A stretch of DNA of 64,000 nt from Bin80 sp965208025. Lineage in GTDB: Bacteria; Bacteroidota; Rhodothermia; Rhodothermales; Bin80. Positions within the stretch are counted from its first letter, which is position 1. Each line of letters opens with the position of its first letter. The DNA lies in contig OZ242302.1 in the NCBI GenBank assembly GCA_965208025.1, positions 806,001-870,000 of the forward strand, given 5' to 3'. A model generated the notes under the pieces. That model was not told where the DNA came from. It saw nothing but the letters and a program-made list of their open reading frames with translations, and ran no database searches. A program made the translations under genes and the position numbers. This document shows, one piece after another, positions 55,523 to 64,000 of this stretch.

Positions 55523-56758
55523 CTATTTCCTCCAAATGAAAATCGACTCGTAAAATTCTGAGGATCGCCTACCCGTTCGTCTATTCACATGGCGCTTAAC
55601 CACACCTATCTGTTCAAGGCTACAAGAATCTGCAATCTTAGGATATAATCCGTAACGATCTCCGGCGACAGTAACAAATAGTGCGCCGTCATCCATGTAT
55701 TTCGCAGCGTTTCTATACACTTCTGAAAGCAATGTCTGATATTCCTCCTTTGCAGACTTACCCGACCCCTTGAATGCAGGACCTATTTCTTTTGAACTGA
55801 AATCCTCTAATCCCAAGAGCTCGTATGCGTATCTATGTTGTTCATGGTAATTAATCATCCCAACGTAAGGCGGACTTGTGATAACTCCGTCAATGTTATG
55901 CGGATTCACCGAGCAACTATCTCCATGAATGACGCTAACCTCTGCTTCTGTCCTATGATGAGAAAATTGTTCTACACGTCTCATAACGTCAATACTATAA
56001 CGGCGTAAGAACTTCCACGCCTCCTGAACAGGTGTACATGTTCTACCATGTTTGTAGCAATAGTACGGTTCAGTCTGAGGCTTTTTGGGAAAATCTAGGT
56101 CAAAATGTGTCGTTAACCGAGCGGAACGTGCAGCCCGTGTTAAGACAATTTTCATAAGGTCTTGGTTTTTGTATTGTGGAATTAGATCCCTGAAAACAAT
56201 CAAGTCCATTAGCGCCTGCGGTGAGTACCATTTGCGTAAGTATTCACTTTTTGTCCAAACACTATCATCCGAATCCGTCCGTTTTTTTTCAGTGAATAGA
56301 TCCGGTCGCAAAATAGACTTGGCCTTTTGTAGAATATCTGTTAATTCCTTGCGAAGTTCTTCAATGTTATACTTTTGTGATTTACATCCAGACAAAAGAA
56401 CATTGAATGCAGAAATATCACATCCCACCGAATGAACTCCAAGTTCATTCGCCTGAATAAGTGTTGTCCCTGACCCGGCAAAAGGATCAAAGACTCGTTG
56501 ACCGGGAGAAAAGTACTTTCTGATAAATACTTCTACAAGTTGTGGAATAAATTTGCCAAGGTATGGATGAAGCCCATGTACATGTTTCGTTCGCTTCTTT
56601 TGGGGCAAATCTTTTTCAGCCCAGTTCAGATTGAGTCTCTCTATTTGAGTATTCGCGTCTACTTGGCTCGGATCGGTACATTCAGTACCAATCTCATATA
56701 ATCCTACTCTGTGTTCCTCGTTGGTTAGAACTGCATCCTGAAAAAGTGATTTGCTCAT
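55523..56758 (-). CDS. DNA methyltransferase, amino (N4-C or N6-A) type
   Basis: A 411-residue modification enzyme. Motif I is FDPFAGSGTT (residues 90-99), preceded by a motif X-like HGLHPYLGKFIPQLV, and motif IV is TSPPY (294-298). The order X-I, long middle, IV matches the alpha layout, with the target-recognition region between them. SPPY is commonest in N4-cytosine enzymes. It should protect the site cut by the neighbouring TdeIII-type enzyme. Its ATG overlaps the TGA of the upstream transposase gene (56755-56758), an unusual coupling. Confidence 0.9.
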   Translation of the reverse strand: MSKSLFQDAVLTNEEHRVGLYEIGTECTDPSQVDANTQIERLNLNWAEKDLPQKKRTKHVHGLHPYLGKFIPQLVEVFIRKYFSPGQRVFDPFAGSGTTLIQANELGVHSVGCDISAFNVLLSGCKSQKYNIEELRKELTDILQKAKSILRPDLFTEKKRTDSDDSVWTKSEYLRKWYSPQALMDLIVFRDLIPQYKNQDLMKIVLTRAARSARLTTHFDLDFPKKPQTEPYYCYKHGRTCTPVQEAWKFLRRYSIDVMRRVEQFSHHRTEAEVSVIHGDSCSVNPHNIDGVITSPPYVGMINYHEQHRYAYELLGLEDFSSKEIGPAFKGSGKSAKEEYQTLLSEVYRNAAKYMDDGALFVTVAGDRYGLYPKIADSCSLEQIGVVKRHVNRRTGRRSSEFYESIFIWRK

Positions 56759-57708
56759 ACAACGAGGTCTCTATACCTCAACCGCTTACCAACCATTCCC
56801 CGGACTACCATAGCCATTTGGTCAATTGTATCGTGGTCTCGCAGATTGTGCTTACCTGCGAACTGAGTTACGTAGCGATGGAGATGCTTCTTGCTTAGGT
56901 GATGGTACGTACCATGATAGGCACGTTTGAGTACAGCCCAAAAGGATTCGATTCCGTTCGTATGGGCAAGGTCTCCGAGCACGGTAGATACTGTCCATTG
57001 CTTTTGACTGTGATTAACAGAAGTACGGTTCGTTAATCCCTCATAGCTTAGGTGTTCATCGGTATACACCATTGCATCTTCTGCACGCGTATCATTCACG
57101 ATCTGCTGAATAACAGGCTTCGTAGTATCTGGAATCACTTCTGCACGAATCTTGTTCGTCTTACGATCCTTTACGCCCAGTACAGCCGTTTTGCCAACCG
57201 TTCCGCGTCCGGCATTCAGTTTTTTGTCTTCATGCTTATTCTTTTCTAGGCCTCCCAAGTAGGCTTCGTCTACCTCGATCGGTCCCTCAAAGAACTCCAT
57301 GATTTCAGGGAGTAATCCTTCGCGAATCCGGTGAAGCATATGCCAAGCCGTTGCTTGTCGAATCTCTAAATCTCGATGAAGCTTCATACTAGAAACGCCT
57401 TTGAGACTCGTGATCTCCAAGAAGATCGCCCATACCCATTTCTGCAGGGGTAGGTTACTGGATTCCAGCACCGTACCTGTCCTGACGGAAAAATACCGTT
57501 TACAGTCACGGCAACGATATGGCATCTGATTCCCATTCCCCTTCGTAGCGTAGGTATTGCATCCTTCACAGCGCGGGCAGGTACGCCCCTTTGCCCAGAA
57601 CACAGACTCAAACCATTCCGTGGCAGATGTTTCATCAGGAAATTGGCGAGTAAGTTCAAATAAGCTGATTCCTTTGCGATAGTAACGTCCATGTCCTTTC
57701 TGTGCCAT
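56755..57708 (-). CDS. IS1595-family transposase
   Basis: A transposase of about 317 residues, starting at ATG 57708 (MAQKGHGRYYRK). The frame is open to 57855 but that extension looks unlike protein. It has an N-terminal zinc ribbon (CPRCEGC ... YRCRDCKRYF) and a DDE core (IEVDEAYLGG; AMVYTDEHLSYEG; NGIESFWAVLKRAYHGTYHH). No disruption is visible. Its stop overlaps the start of the methyltransferase by 4 bp. Confidence 0.93.
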   Translation of the reverse strand: MAQKGHGRYYRKGISLFELTRQFPDETSATEWFESVFWAKGRTCPRCEGCNTYATKGNGNQMPYRCRDCKRYFSVRTGTVLESSNLPLQKWVWAIFLEITSLKGVSSMKLHRDLEIRQATAWHMLHRIREGLLPEIMEFFEGPIEVDEAYLGGLEKNKHEDKKLNAGRGTVGKTAVLGVKDRKTNKIRAEVIPDTTKPVIQQIVNDTRAEDAMVYTDEHLSYEGLTNRTSVNHSQKQWTVSTVLGDLAHTNGIESFWAVLKRAYHGTYHHLSKKHLHRYVTQFAGKHNLRDHDTIDQMAMVVRGMVGKRLRYRDLVV

Positions 57709-58148
57709 ATGATTAACCCCTTCGGGTATCTGTGAATATACCACCTTATATGCATAACTCTGAAGTAAGTTACAGAATAGCGTATAATTTCCAAAAATAA
57801 ACGACAAAAGTGCTGTGATATGGCACAATTGGTGCCTAAAAGTGTCACAGTCCAATTTGGGTGGGAATTCAGGCTAGATTTGAGAGTTTGTATCTCCTCT
57901 TCAACTGAGTGATTTCAAATGGATTTGACAGCGGACTCTACAAACTAAGAGTTATCGATCGGTACCATACCATTTTAATTCTGGTCCATGGCAGATGAGG
58001 GATCCCCAGAGTTCAACGTGCACGACGCTCTCAATGGTGAGGGGGCAGGAGAATGTTTGTTCGTTGGTATTCAATCTTGACTTCCCTCAGTTGATTATGA
58101 ATTTTGGTAAGTCGTTGATCTACCATCAGAGGAGATGATCTTTTTGAA
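57709..58148. other. Non-coding stretch between IS1595 transposase and surface gene 2
   Basis: No gene seen. From 57874 it is copy 2 of the long direct repeat (3' flank of the surface gene). The 57709-57873 part should hold the promoter of the transposase/RM operon and the element's right end. Confidence 0.5.
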
Positions 58149-61100
58149 TCACCATTTCAGATCCATGCGCGCACTGATTCCATACGAGATTGGAGTCTTG
58201 TTTGACTCAATGGCTCGCGCCGTAGTCGCCACCGAGACTTGCAATCCCTTCCTCATTTGCAGGTTGTATCCAACCCGATAGGCGCGTCCGCTCGGATCCA
58301 GCGTCATTCCCAAAATGGATCGTCCCAGACTTCTCCTAATCGGAGCTCCATACCCCATTTCCAGTTCTACCCGTTGACCGTTACTTCCGTGTCCCATATA
58401 ATGTAGCGGCGCTTCGCGCCATAGATCTCCACCGTAATTATTCCCCCAGAGCGGCCGCACTCGCATGGAGGGACCAAGCCCGCCTGGATTTCCATATTCA
58501 ACGGACCCCATCAGTCCCCACTCTCGTAGCCCCGCATCTGTATGAAGGACAAGGGTACGACCGCCGAGCTCCGCACGTAGTTGATTCATAGACCAACGCA
58601 AGCCACCGCCCAGTTCCATTCCCATCCCTGTCTCGGCATCCCCTCCATCTTGACGAAGGGCAGCTTCCATGTATGGCTCCATGCCTGATCCTAATCGTAG
58701 ACTTCCTTCTACACCAGCACGGATTCGACGTACGCCCAGATCTCCCCCCGTCTCCATGTCTGCCGTCGCCCAGAAGGCATCCACTTCGTACCCCAACCGC
58801 CCCGAGGTGCTTCCCGTCAAGGTTCCCGTTAGTCCCAGTGCTACCAGCGCTGCATCCAGTTCGGATTCCAATGTCTCAAATTCAGACTCGCCTCGTCCCA
58901 ACCCCAAGAGCATCCATGCACGCATTCCTGTTCCGGCTTGATAACTGACATAGGGGTAGAAGCCAGTCAATCTTGATGCTACCGAACCAGACTGTGTTGG
59001 TGTCTCATAGGTACCTTGATCCCAACTTTGTGCCGCTAAGAGACCCACCATCCATCCCTGACGCCAGACATAGTCCGTTCCCAAGAGCATGGCTGAAACA
59101 TCAGAACGTAAGGACAATGCTCCATCCCTACCGTTCATTCGCGTGAATGCACCCTGTCCCCAGACGCTCCATCCTCCGTGTGTATACTGTGTACCACACC
59201 CACCGAAGATCTGTCCCAGAGATCGGCGCTCGGTCCGATATTGGAGCCACGATAGATCGGGAACCCTACACTGTGCCATTCCCTCCATTCGCCGAGACAA
59301 TCCTTCTACGACTTGCGAAGACCACGTTCGGAGGACTCTCGAAACATAGGCATTCTGGATGCTCTCTTCACTCTCCTCTTCAATCACTGCCTCCGTGCGG
59401 GTTTGTTGGATGTCCGCATTTAAGGCCGAAAGCAAGACTAAAAAAAAGGCTTTTGCCTCCCAGATTCGTTCGCTCAACAGCAACTTCACTTCAATGTTTT
59501 TGGATAATTCGCCAGGCGCAAACGTGATTTGCCCCGTAATCGGTTCATAGTCCTCGCCCGCATAGGCACTCCCATCTTCGGTCGTATAACTGACCAGTAC
59601 AGGCACCTGAGAGGGTGTGGATAAGCTCACATCAAACGATGCCGCATGGCTTGATACGGTTACGGCTTGTACCGAGATGCCTGGGTTCCCGTCATTGTCC
59701 ACAATGGTTCCGATCCCCGTACCTCGGTCAATGGCTGCGTGTCTTGCATTGGAAAGCGTCACCCGAAAGGTTTCTTCGGATTCCACCTCCGAATCTTCCA
59801 ACACTTGAATACGGATCTTGCCTTCGGTGCTCCCCCGCTCAAAGATGACGATCCCCCGCGAAGCTACATAATCAGATTCTGCCTGTGCAGTCTCGTCCGA
59901 GGACATAAACTGGACGGTCACCAACTGGGAACTTGGCCGACTGAGTCGAACCGGCAACAGAATCGAACCATCTCCCTCCGATCCACGCTCATCATAGATA
60001 CTCACTGTGAGCGGCCCATCATCATCTAAGATTGTCCCTTGGGCATCCATATCAGAGAAATCATCTCCCGATAGACGCACCCGAAAGGTTTCGGTCGGTT
60101 CAGTTTCCAGATCATCCAGAATTGGAACACGTATGTCTTGGCGAACCGTCCCCGGTGGAAACGTGATCTCCCCCTCAATGGCTTCATAGTCTTCTCCTGC
60201 TATGGCCGTCTCATCTATGGTTCTGAAGGTGAATGTGCGCTCCCGGCTATCTTGACCACTCAGGATGACTGGAAATATCGCCTCCCCTGTCAACTCTGTA
60301 ACTTCCACATCCTGAATACTCACCGTCACTGGATCTTCATCATCAATGATGATCCCCTGCCCCACGGATTGCCCTAACTCACCATGATTTATTCCCGTCA
60401 GTTGGATCTGGTATGTTTCGTCACCTTCATAGAACTCATCATCCAGAATCTCCACCTCAATGAACTCCACAGTCTGCCCCAGAGAAAAGATGAGGGGGCT
60501 TTCCGTAATCATTCTGTAATCCAAAGATGCCTCTGCCGTCCCATCCGTGAAGTCAAAATTTATTTCCGTCTGGCGCCCAGGTAGTGAATGCGTTAAGATC
60601 ACTTCAAAGCGAGCGATCCCCTCATCTTCCCGCACCGTGACCGAAGGCGCTAGATTCGCAATAGGGGGCGCATCATCATCAAGAATGGTCCCAATCGCCT
60701 TCGCATCAGTTTCAATCAATACGGCATGCCTGGGTTCAAACAGTTGCAAGAAGAAGGTCTCAGGAGATTCTTGCTCCTCATCATCTATGATTCGTACAAT
60801 TACCTCTCGGGTGGATGTACCCGGGGGAAATTCCAGCGTCCGGCTCTGGGACTCATAGTCCACGGTTGCCAGCGCCGTCCCATCCATCGTTTCATATTCA
60901 ACCGTGACCGTCTCTGTGGGGTGCGGTGGATCCAGCGTCACGGTAAACCTCAATTCTAACTCATGTTCAAGTTCCGAATCATCCTCAACCCGTAACTCAT
61001 ACAAATCATTATCTTCAATCGTCACGATTGCTTCGCTTCGCCCTAACGCTGTTCCAGGGATCTCTGACAATCGGACTTCAAATCTCTCTGCGGGCTCCAT

Positions 61101-61394
61101 AATCGGATCGTCTATGATTCGAATTTCAAGGACTGCCTCCGTATTTCCCGAAGGGATCTGGAAGAAATATTGAGGAACTTGATAGTCCTCTCTCTCTTTG
61201 GCGTCCAATTCAAATGTTTGAAATGGTATAGTTAGGTCTCTCGGTGGTGCTGGACTCACCGCAACGGGAACTTGGACCGTCCCTATTTCTTCGGAAACCT
61301 CAATATCCTGAACTGACAACGTAATCAATTCATCATTGTCCAGAATGGTGAGGTAAGTCCCGGTCTCGCCCGGTCCAAGTGCAGGGCTTTCGCC
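57874..61394. repeat. Long direct repeat, copy 2 (3,521 bp)
   Basis: The partner of 46555-50075, same direction. The left boundary (CTAGAT at 57874) is about 20 bp from the presumed end of the IS1595 unit. The divergent patch corresponds to 60000-60075. Confidence 0.95.
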
Positions 61395-64000
61395 AATAAT
61401 TGTGATCGTCTCAGGCTGCTCGTAGATAAAATCATCTATTGGGGACAAGTCAAACATTTCGGTGCCTGTGAATTCCTCCGCTGGAATCGTCATATCAAAT
61501 GAGGGTACGTCCTCGTAGTCGGTTCCTACCAGAGCCGATCCCTCCCTTACTGAGACTATCACCTGGGTGTCTTCACTGCGCTGGGTATCTAGCGTAGCCG
61601 TCACCGTGATCACAGTAGTTTCATCGTCTTCATTCACTTCAGGAGGTTCTACATTAAGCGTAACTCCTGTCGCTTCGTCATCATCCAGGATCGTCAATAT
61701 AACATCATCAGGGGCGATCACGCCTTGTACGTTTTCCGCTAGTCCACTCACAGTTACTTTTTTATCTGAAGCATCCACCAGATTGTTCACCGCTGTGATT
61801 GTAACCTCCCCCGTAGTTACCTTTGCACCAGGAGGAACCGTAAGCTTTGGATCAAGACTTAAATCATAATCCGAATCTATGGCGGGTAAAACTGGAGCTG
61901 CGGAGATCATGATCACGGTCTCCGCGCTTGAAGCAGGAATCAGACTCGCTGTGACTATTGCGCGCCCACCATTTTCCTCAATTTCTTCTGGGGTCAAGAT
62001 AAGAGTCACTTTCGGTGTCGGATCCGAATCAATGAGGGTAATCATGGCTCCATCAATTTCCAGCCCCTCTACAAGAGTCGTCCCTCCAATCAAAATCGTT
62101 TCGTCCGGTTCATCTAGACCATCCGCGATGGGAGCGAGAGAAAATATCTTGGTTCCCTTTATTTCTTTGGCAGGAATCATCAAGGGGAACGAAGGTACAC
62201 CAATAAAGTCTGCTCCCGAAATGGCGGTACTCGATTCCACCGAAATGGTCAATTCCGTGTCGGTACTCCGTGGAACATCTATCGTTGCCTCGACCGTAAC
62301 CTCCGTGTTTTCTGAGCCCTCATTCACCTCGGGTGGCACCACTGTAAGCGTGACTTTGGTGGCATTATCATCATCAATGATCCTCAGCGTCACATCTTCA
62401 GGGTCCGTTACCGCCAGCGTATTCGTCACTTGCCCACTCACTGTCACGATCTTGTCTGGCTCATCTATGTTATTCTGTACCGCAGTGATGGTGACCGTTC
62501 CCGTACTGGTCAAGATGCCTGGGCCAATCGTCAGCATAGGATCGTCACTGAGAATATAATCCAGATCAGTAGCTGGTAGGGTTGCAGCCGCGGAGATCCT
62601 GATTGTTGTTTCCGAACTTGACTTACCGCTTAAACTTGCCGTGACCGTTGCCTGTCCTCCATCTTCTGGAAGCGCTTCCATAGATAGCCTAAGGGTTAGT
62701 TCGGGCGTGGGGTCTGAATCAATAAGCGTGAGTGTGGCATCGCTCACTTCCAGACCGTCCACCGATGTTGTGCCCGTAATCTGAACCGTCTCATTAGGTT
62801 CATCCAAATTATCCTGAGTCGGTGTAAACGTAAATGTCGCCGTTCCCGAAGCCTCTCTCGCTAAAATCGTGAGTTCAAGGGGATCATCTACAATGGTGGT
62901 ATAATCGGTTCCTGCCACGGCCGTAACATCCTCGACCGAAATGGTCACCGGTGTATCTGCAATTCGTGCAACATCAAGTGTCGCCGTCACCGTTACCTCC
63001 TTACTTCCAGCGTCTTCTTTCACCTCAGTAGGATTCACCGTAAGCGTGATTCTGGTCGGTGCCTCGTCATTGTCGGTAATCGTGAGAGTCTGATCCGCAG
63101 GATTTGGGACAGCTGACGCAGTCGTTACGCTCCCGCTAACCGTCACGATCTTGTCTGGATTATCTATCTGATCATCAACTGTCATGATCGTGACTGACTC
63201 CGTACTGGTAATTTCGCCGGCGGGAATGGTGAGGACTCTGTCCTCACTTAGTGTATAGTCTGAATCCAGAGCCGGGGCAGTCGCTTCAGCACTCACCTCA
63301 ACCTCTATGTCCGTACTCATGGGGGCACTCAGACTTGCCGTCACCGTTGTAGATTCTCCTTCCGTAATCACATCTCGGTTAAGCGCCAGCGTCAATTCTG
63401 AAGGTGCTTCCGCACAAGGATGAATTTCACGATCAGCCAAGATTTCGATCCTACCTTCTCTTTCAAGATCAAGAATTCTTTGAGGTAAGCACTGAATACG
63501 TTGATACCTGAGATCAATCAAAAATCCTGGTTGTTGAATATCATCAAAGATATTCGCAGGTAGGGTGGTGAGGGAATTAAAGAATAAGTCCAACTTTTTG
63601 AGACTGGTGAGACCAACGAGGACATTTCGTGGAAGTTCGGCGATAAAATTGTAGGGAATGTAGATCGTTTGCAAATTAGAGAGACCAGCAAAAATATTTG
63701 ATGGCAGGGTTTCAAATAAGTTATAAGATAAACCAATATATTGAAGGCCTGAAAGACCTGCAAAAATATTTGATGGCAATACACTGGTACTGAGAGAACT
63801 ATTGTCCAGATACAGGTTTTTCAGGCTGGAAAGACCAGCAAAGGTACCCGCCGGTAGATACGTGAAAGAAATACTGGTCAACCCCAAAGATTCCAAACTG
63901 GATAGATCAGCAAAGATGTTCGCAGGCAGCGTGGTGAAATCATTTCCATTCAACCTCAATTCTATCAAGCCAGTAAGGCCTTCAAAAAAATTTGCAGGCA
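58149..64000 (-). CDS. Giant LRR/Calx-beta surface protein with C-terminal barrel (copy 2, partial)
   Basis: More than 1,949 residues are visible, and the gene runs off the right edge; a TTG at 63968 is not the real start because LRR sequence continues before it. The visible part starts inside the LRRs (about seven units such as LPANIFADLSSLESLGL), then a cysteine C-cap, then twelve Calx-beta units, then the barrel ending MDLKW. The first six Calx-beta units form three alternating A-B pairs (about 61395-63401; A starts like ELTLALNRDVITEGE, B like ITLTVNPTEVKED). The last six units plus barrel are nearly identical to protein 1. Probably surface exposed. Confidence 0.9.
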   Translation of the reverse strand, partial: PANFFEGLTGLIELRLNGNDFTTLPANIFADLSSLESLGLTSISFTYLPAGTFAGLSSLKNLYLDNSSLSTSVLPSNIFAGLSGLQYIGLSYNLFETLPSNIFAGLSNLQTIYIPYNFIAELPRNVLVGLTSLKKLDLFFNSLTTLPANIFDDIQQPGFLIDLRYQRIQCLPQRILDLEREGRIEILADREIHPCAEAPSELTLALNRDVITEGESTTVTASLSAPMSTDIEVEVSAEATAPALDSDYTLSEDRVLTIPAGEITSTESVTIMTVDDQIDNPDKIVTVSGSVTTASAVPNPADQTLTITDNDEAPTRITLTVNPTEVKEDAGSKEVTVTATLDVARIADTPVTISVEDVTAVAGTDYTTIVDDPLELTILAREASGTATFTFTPTQDNLDEPNETVQITGTTSVDGLEVSDATLTLIDSDPTPELTLRLSMEALPEDGGQATVTASLSGKSSSETTIRISAAATLPATDLDYILSDDPMLTIGPGILTSTGTVTITAVQNNIDEPDKIVTVSGQVTNTLAVTDPEDVTLRIIDDDNATKVTLTVVPPEVNEGSENTEVTVEATIDVPRSTDTELTISVESSTAISGADFIGVPSFPLMIPAKEIKGTKIFSLAPIADGLDEPDETILIGGTTLVEGLEIDGAMITLIDSDPTPKVTLILTPEEIEENGGRAIVTASLIPASSAETVIMISAAPVLPAIDSDYDLSLDPKLTVPPGAKVTTGEVTITAVNNLVDASDKKVTVSGLAENVQGVIAPDDVILTILDDDEATGVTLNVEPPEVNEDDETTVITVTATLDTQRSEDTQVIVSVREGSALVGTDYEDVPSFDMTIPAEEFTGTEMFDLSPIDDFIYEQPETITIIGESPALGPGETGTYLTILDNDELITLSVQDIEVSEEIGTVQVPVAVSPAPPRDLTIPFQTFELDAKEREDYQVPQYFFQIPSGNTEAVLEIRIIDDPIMEPAERFEVRLSEIPGTALGRSEAIVTIEDNDLYELRVEDDSELEHELELRFTVTLDPPHPTETVTVEYETMDGTALATVDYESQSRTLEFPPGTSTREVIVRIIDDEEQESPETFFLQLFEPRHAVLIETDAKAIGTILDDDAPPIANLAPSVTVREDEGIARFEVILTHSLPGRQTEINFDFTDGTAEASLDYRMITESPLIFSLGQTVEFIEVEILDDEFYEGDETYQIQLTGINHGELGQSVGQGIIIDDEDPVTVSIQDVEVTELTGEAIFPVILSGQDSRERTFTFRTIDETAIAGEDYEAIEGEITFPPGTVRQDIRVPILDDLETEPTETFRVRLSGDDFSDMDAQGTILDDDGPLTVSIYDERGSEGDGSILLPVRLSRPSSQLVTVQFMSSDETAQAESDYVASRGIVIFERGSTEGKIRIQVLEDSEVESEETFRVTLSNARHAAIDRGTGIGTIVDNDGNPGISVQAVTVSSHAASFDVSLSTPSQVPVLVSYTTEDGSAYAGEDYEPITGQITFAPGELSKNIEVKLLLSERIWEAKAFFLVLLSALNADIQQTRTEAVIEEESEESIQNAYVSRVLRTWSSQVVEGLSRRMEGMAQCRVPDLSWLQYRTERRSLGQIFGGCGTQYTHGGWSVWGQGAFTRMNGRDGALSLRSDVSAMLLGTDYVWRQGWMVGLLAAQSWDQGTYETPTQSGSVASRLTGFYPYVSYQAGTGMRAWMLLGLGRGESEFETLESELDAALVALGLTGTLTGSTSGRLGYEVDAFWATADMETGGDLGVRRIRAGVEGSLRLGSGMEPYMEAALRQDGGDAETGMGMELGGGLRWSMNQLRAELGGRTLVLHTDAGLREWGLMGSVEYGNPGGLGPSMRVRPLWGNNYGGDLWREAPLHYMGHGSNGQRVELEMGYGAPIRRSLGRSILGMTLDPSGRAYRVGYNLQMRKGLQVSVATTARAIESNKTPISYGISARMDLKW

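Larger units (their letters stand above)
54471..57708 (-). mobile_element. Candidate IS1595-type element carrying a restriction-modification cassette
   Basis: Four genes in one direction: IS1595-family transposase, methyltransferase, TdeIII-type endonuclease, small ORF. Junctions are 4-bp ATGA overlap, 6 bp, and 4-bp ATGA overlap, which is the packing of a single operon. IS1595 relatives are known that carry passenger genes. I could not find a convincing pair of terminal inverted repeats; a weak candidate uses GGAC at 54343 and its counterpart near 57852. Limits given are the genes only. Confidence 0.4.

Noticed and set aside
54343..57852. Terminal inverted repeats of the IS1595/RM unit
   Set aside because: A GGAC-starting pair can be lined up only with gaps and with no clean 8-bp target duplication, so the ends are left undefined.
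61879..62559. Long plus-strand ORF (226 codons) opposite the Calx-beta region
   Set aside because: It lies antisense to a clearly real, repetitive coding region and has no domain of its own. Similar antisense frames recur at each Calx-beta unit, as expected from the codon pattern.
63966..63968. Start codon for the second surface protein
   Set aside because: The codon is TTG and LRR sequence continues in frame to the window edge, so the gene starts outside the window.

Overview
The window looks like chromosome from a Rhodothermota/Balneolota-type member of the Bacteroidota assemblage. Three observations point that way. A complex I operon is interrupted by an NhaD antiporter gene and a pterin-4a-carbinolamine dehydratase gene, an arrangement described for Rhodothermus marinus. 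Two secreted WD40 proteins carry type IX secretion (por) sorting tails. There are two DUF5916 outer-membrane proteins, and Shine-Dalgarno signals are weak. No tRNA, rRNA or CRISPR array was recognised.

Left and middle (1-44475) is ordinary chromosome. It holds pgsA (partial), dnaK, a TatD nuclease, a DUF5916 protein, Mn-type superoxide dismutase, the nuoJKLM-nhaD-phhB-nuoN operon, a DEDDh exonuclease/GIY-YIG fusion, malate dehydrogenase, an Smr protein, an orphan ABC substrate-binding lipoprotein, two paralogous ECF sigma factors around a DUF971 gene, and two tandem WD40 proteins. A PLP transsulfuration enzyme follows, then a five-gene operon (DUF5916, two Tat-exported Gfo/Idh/MocA oxidoreductases, a lipoprotein, a small protein), an SDR, an M16 peptidase, a DsbA-like protein, DUF4159, glyA, a phosphoribosyltransferase, tatC and an atypical NRAMP-like transporter.

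Right (44800-64000) is an accessory island. A decayed ISL3 element is followed by two very large surface-protein genes in the same orientation (LRR, Calx-beta repeats, C-terminal outer-membrane barrel). They share a near-identical 3,521-bp direct repeat (46555-50075 and 57874-61394, offset 11,319 bp) covering the last six Calx-beta units, the barrel and the 3' flank. Their N-terminal LRR and Calx-beta parts differ: protein 1 has one A-B pair of Calx-beta units and protein 2 has three. One 76-bp patch inside the repeat is about 30% diverged, which suggests gene conversion. Between the two copies lie an IS1634-family element with 18-bp inverted repeats, an IS21 istA relic with a perfect 18-bp hairpin, and a compact operon in which an IS1595-family transposase is coupled by ATGA overlap to a DNA methyltransferase, a TdeIII-type restriction endonuclease and a small ORF.

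My reading (inference) is that this is a recombining surface-adhesin locus whose modules can be exchanged through the shared 3' cassette, with a mobile restriction-modification unit parked inside the recombinable interval.
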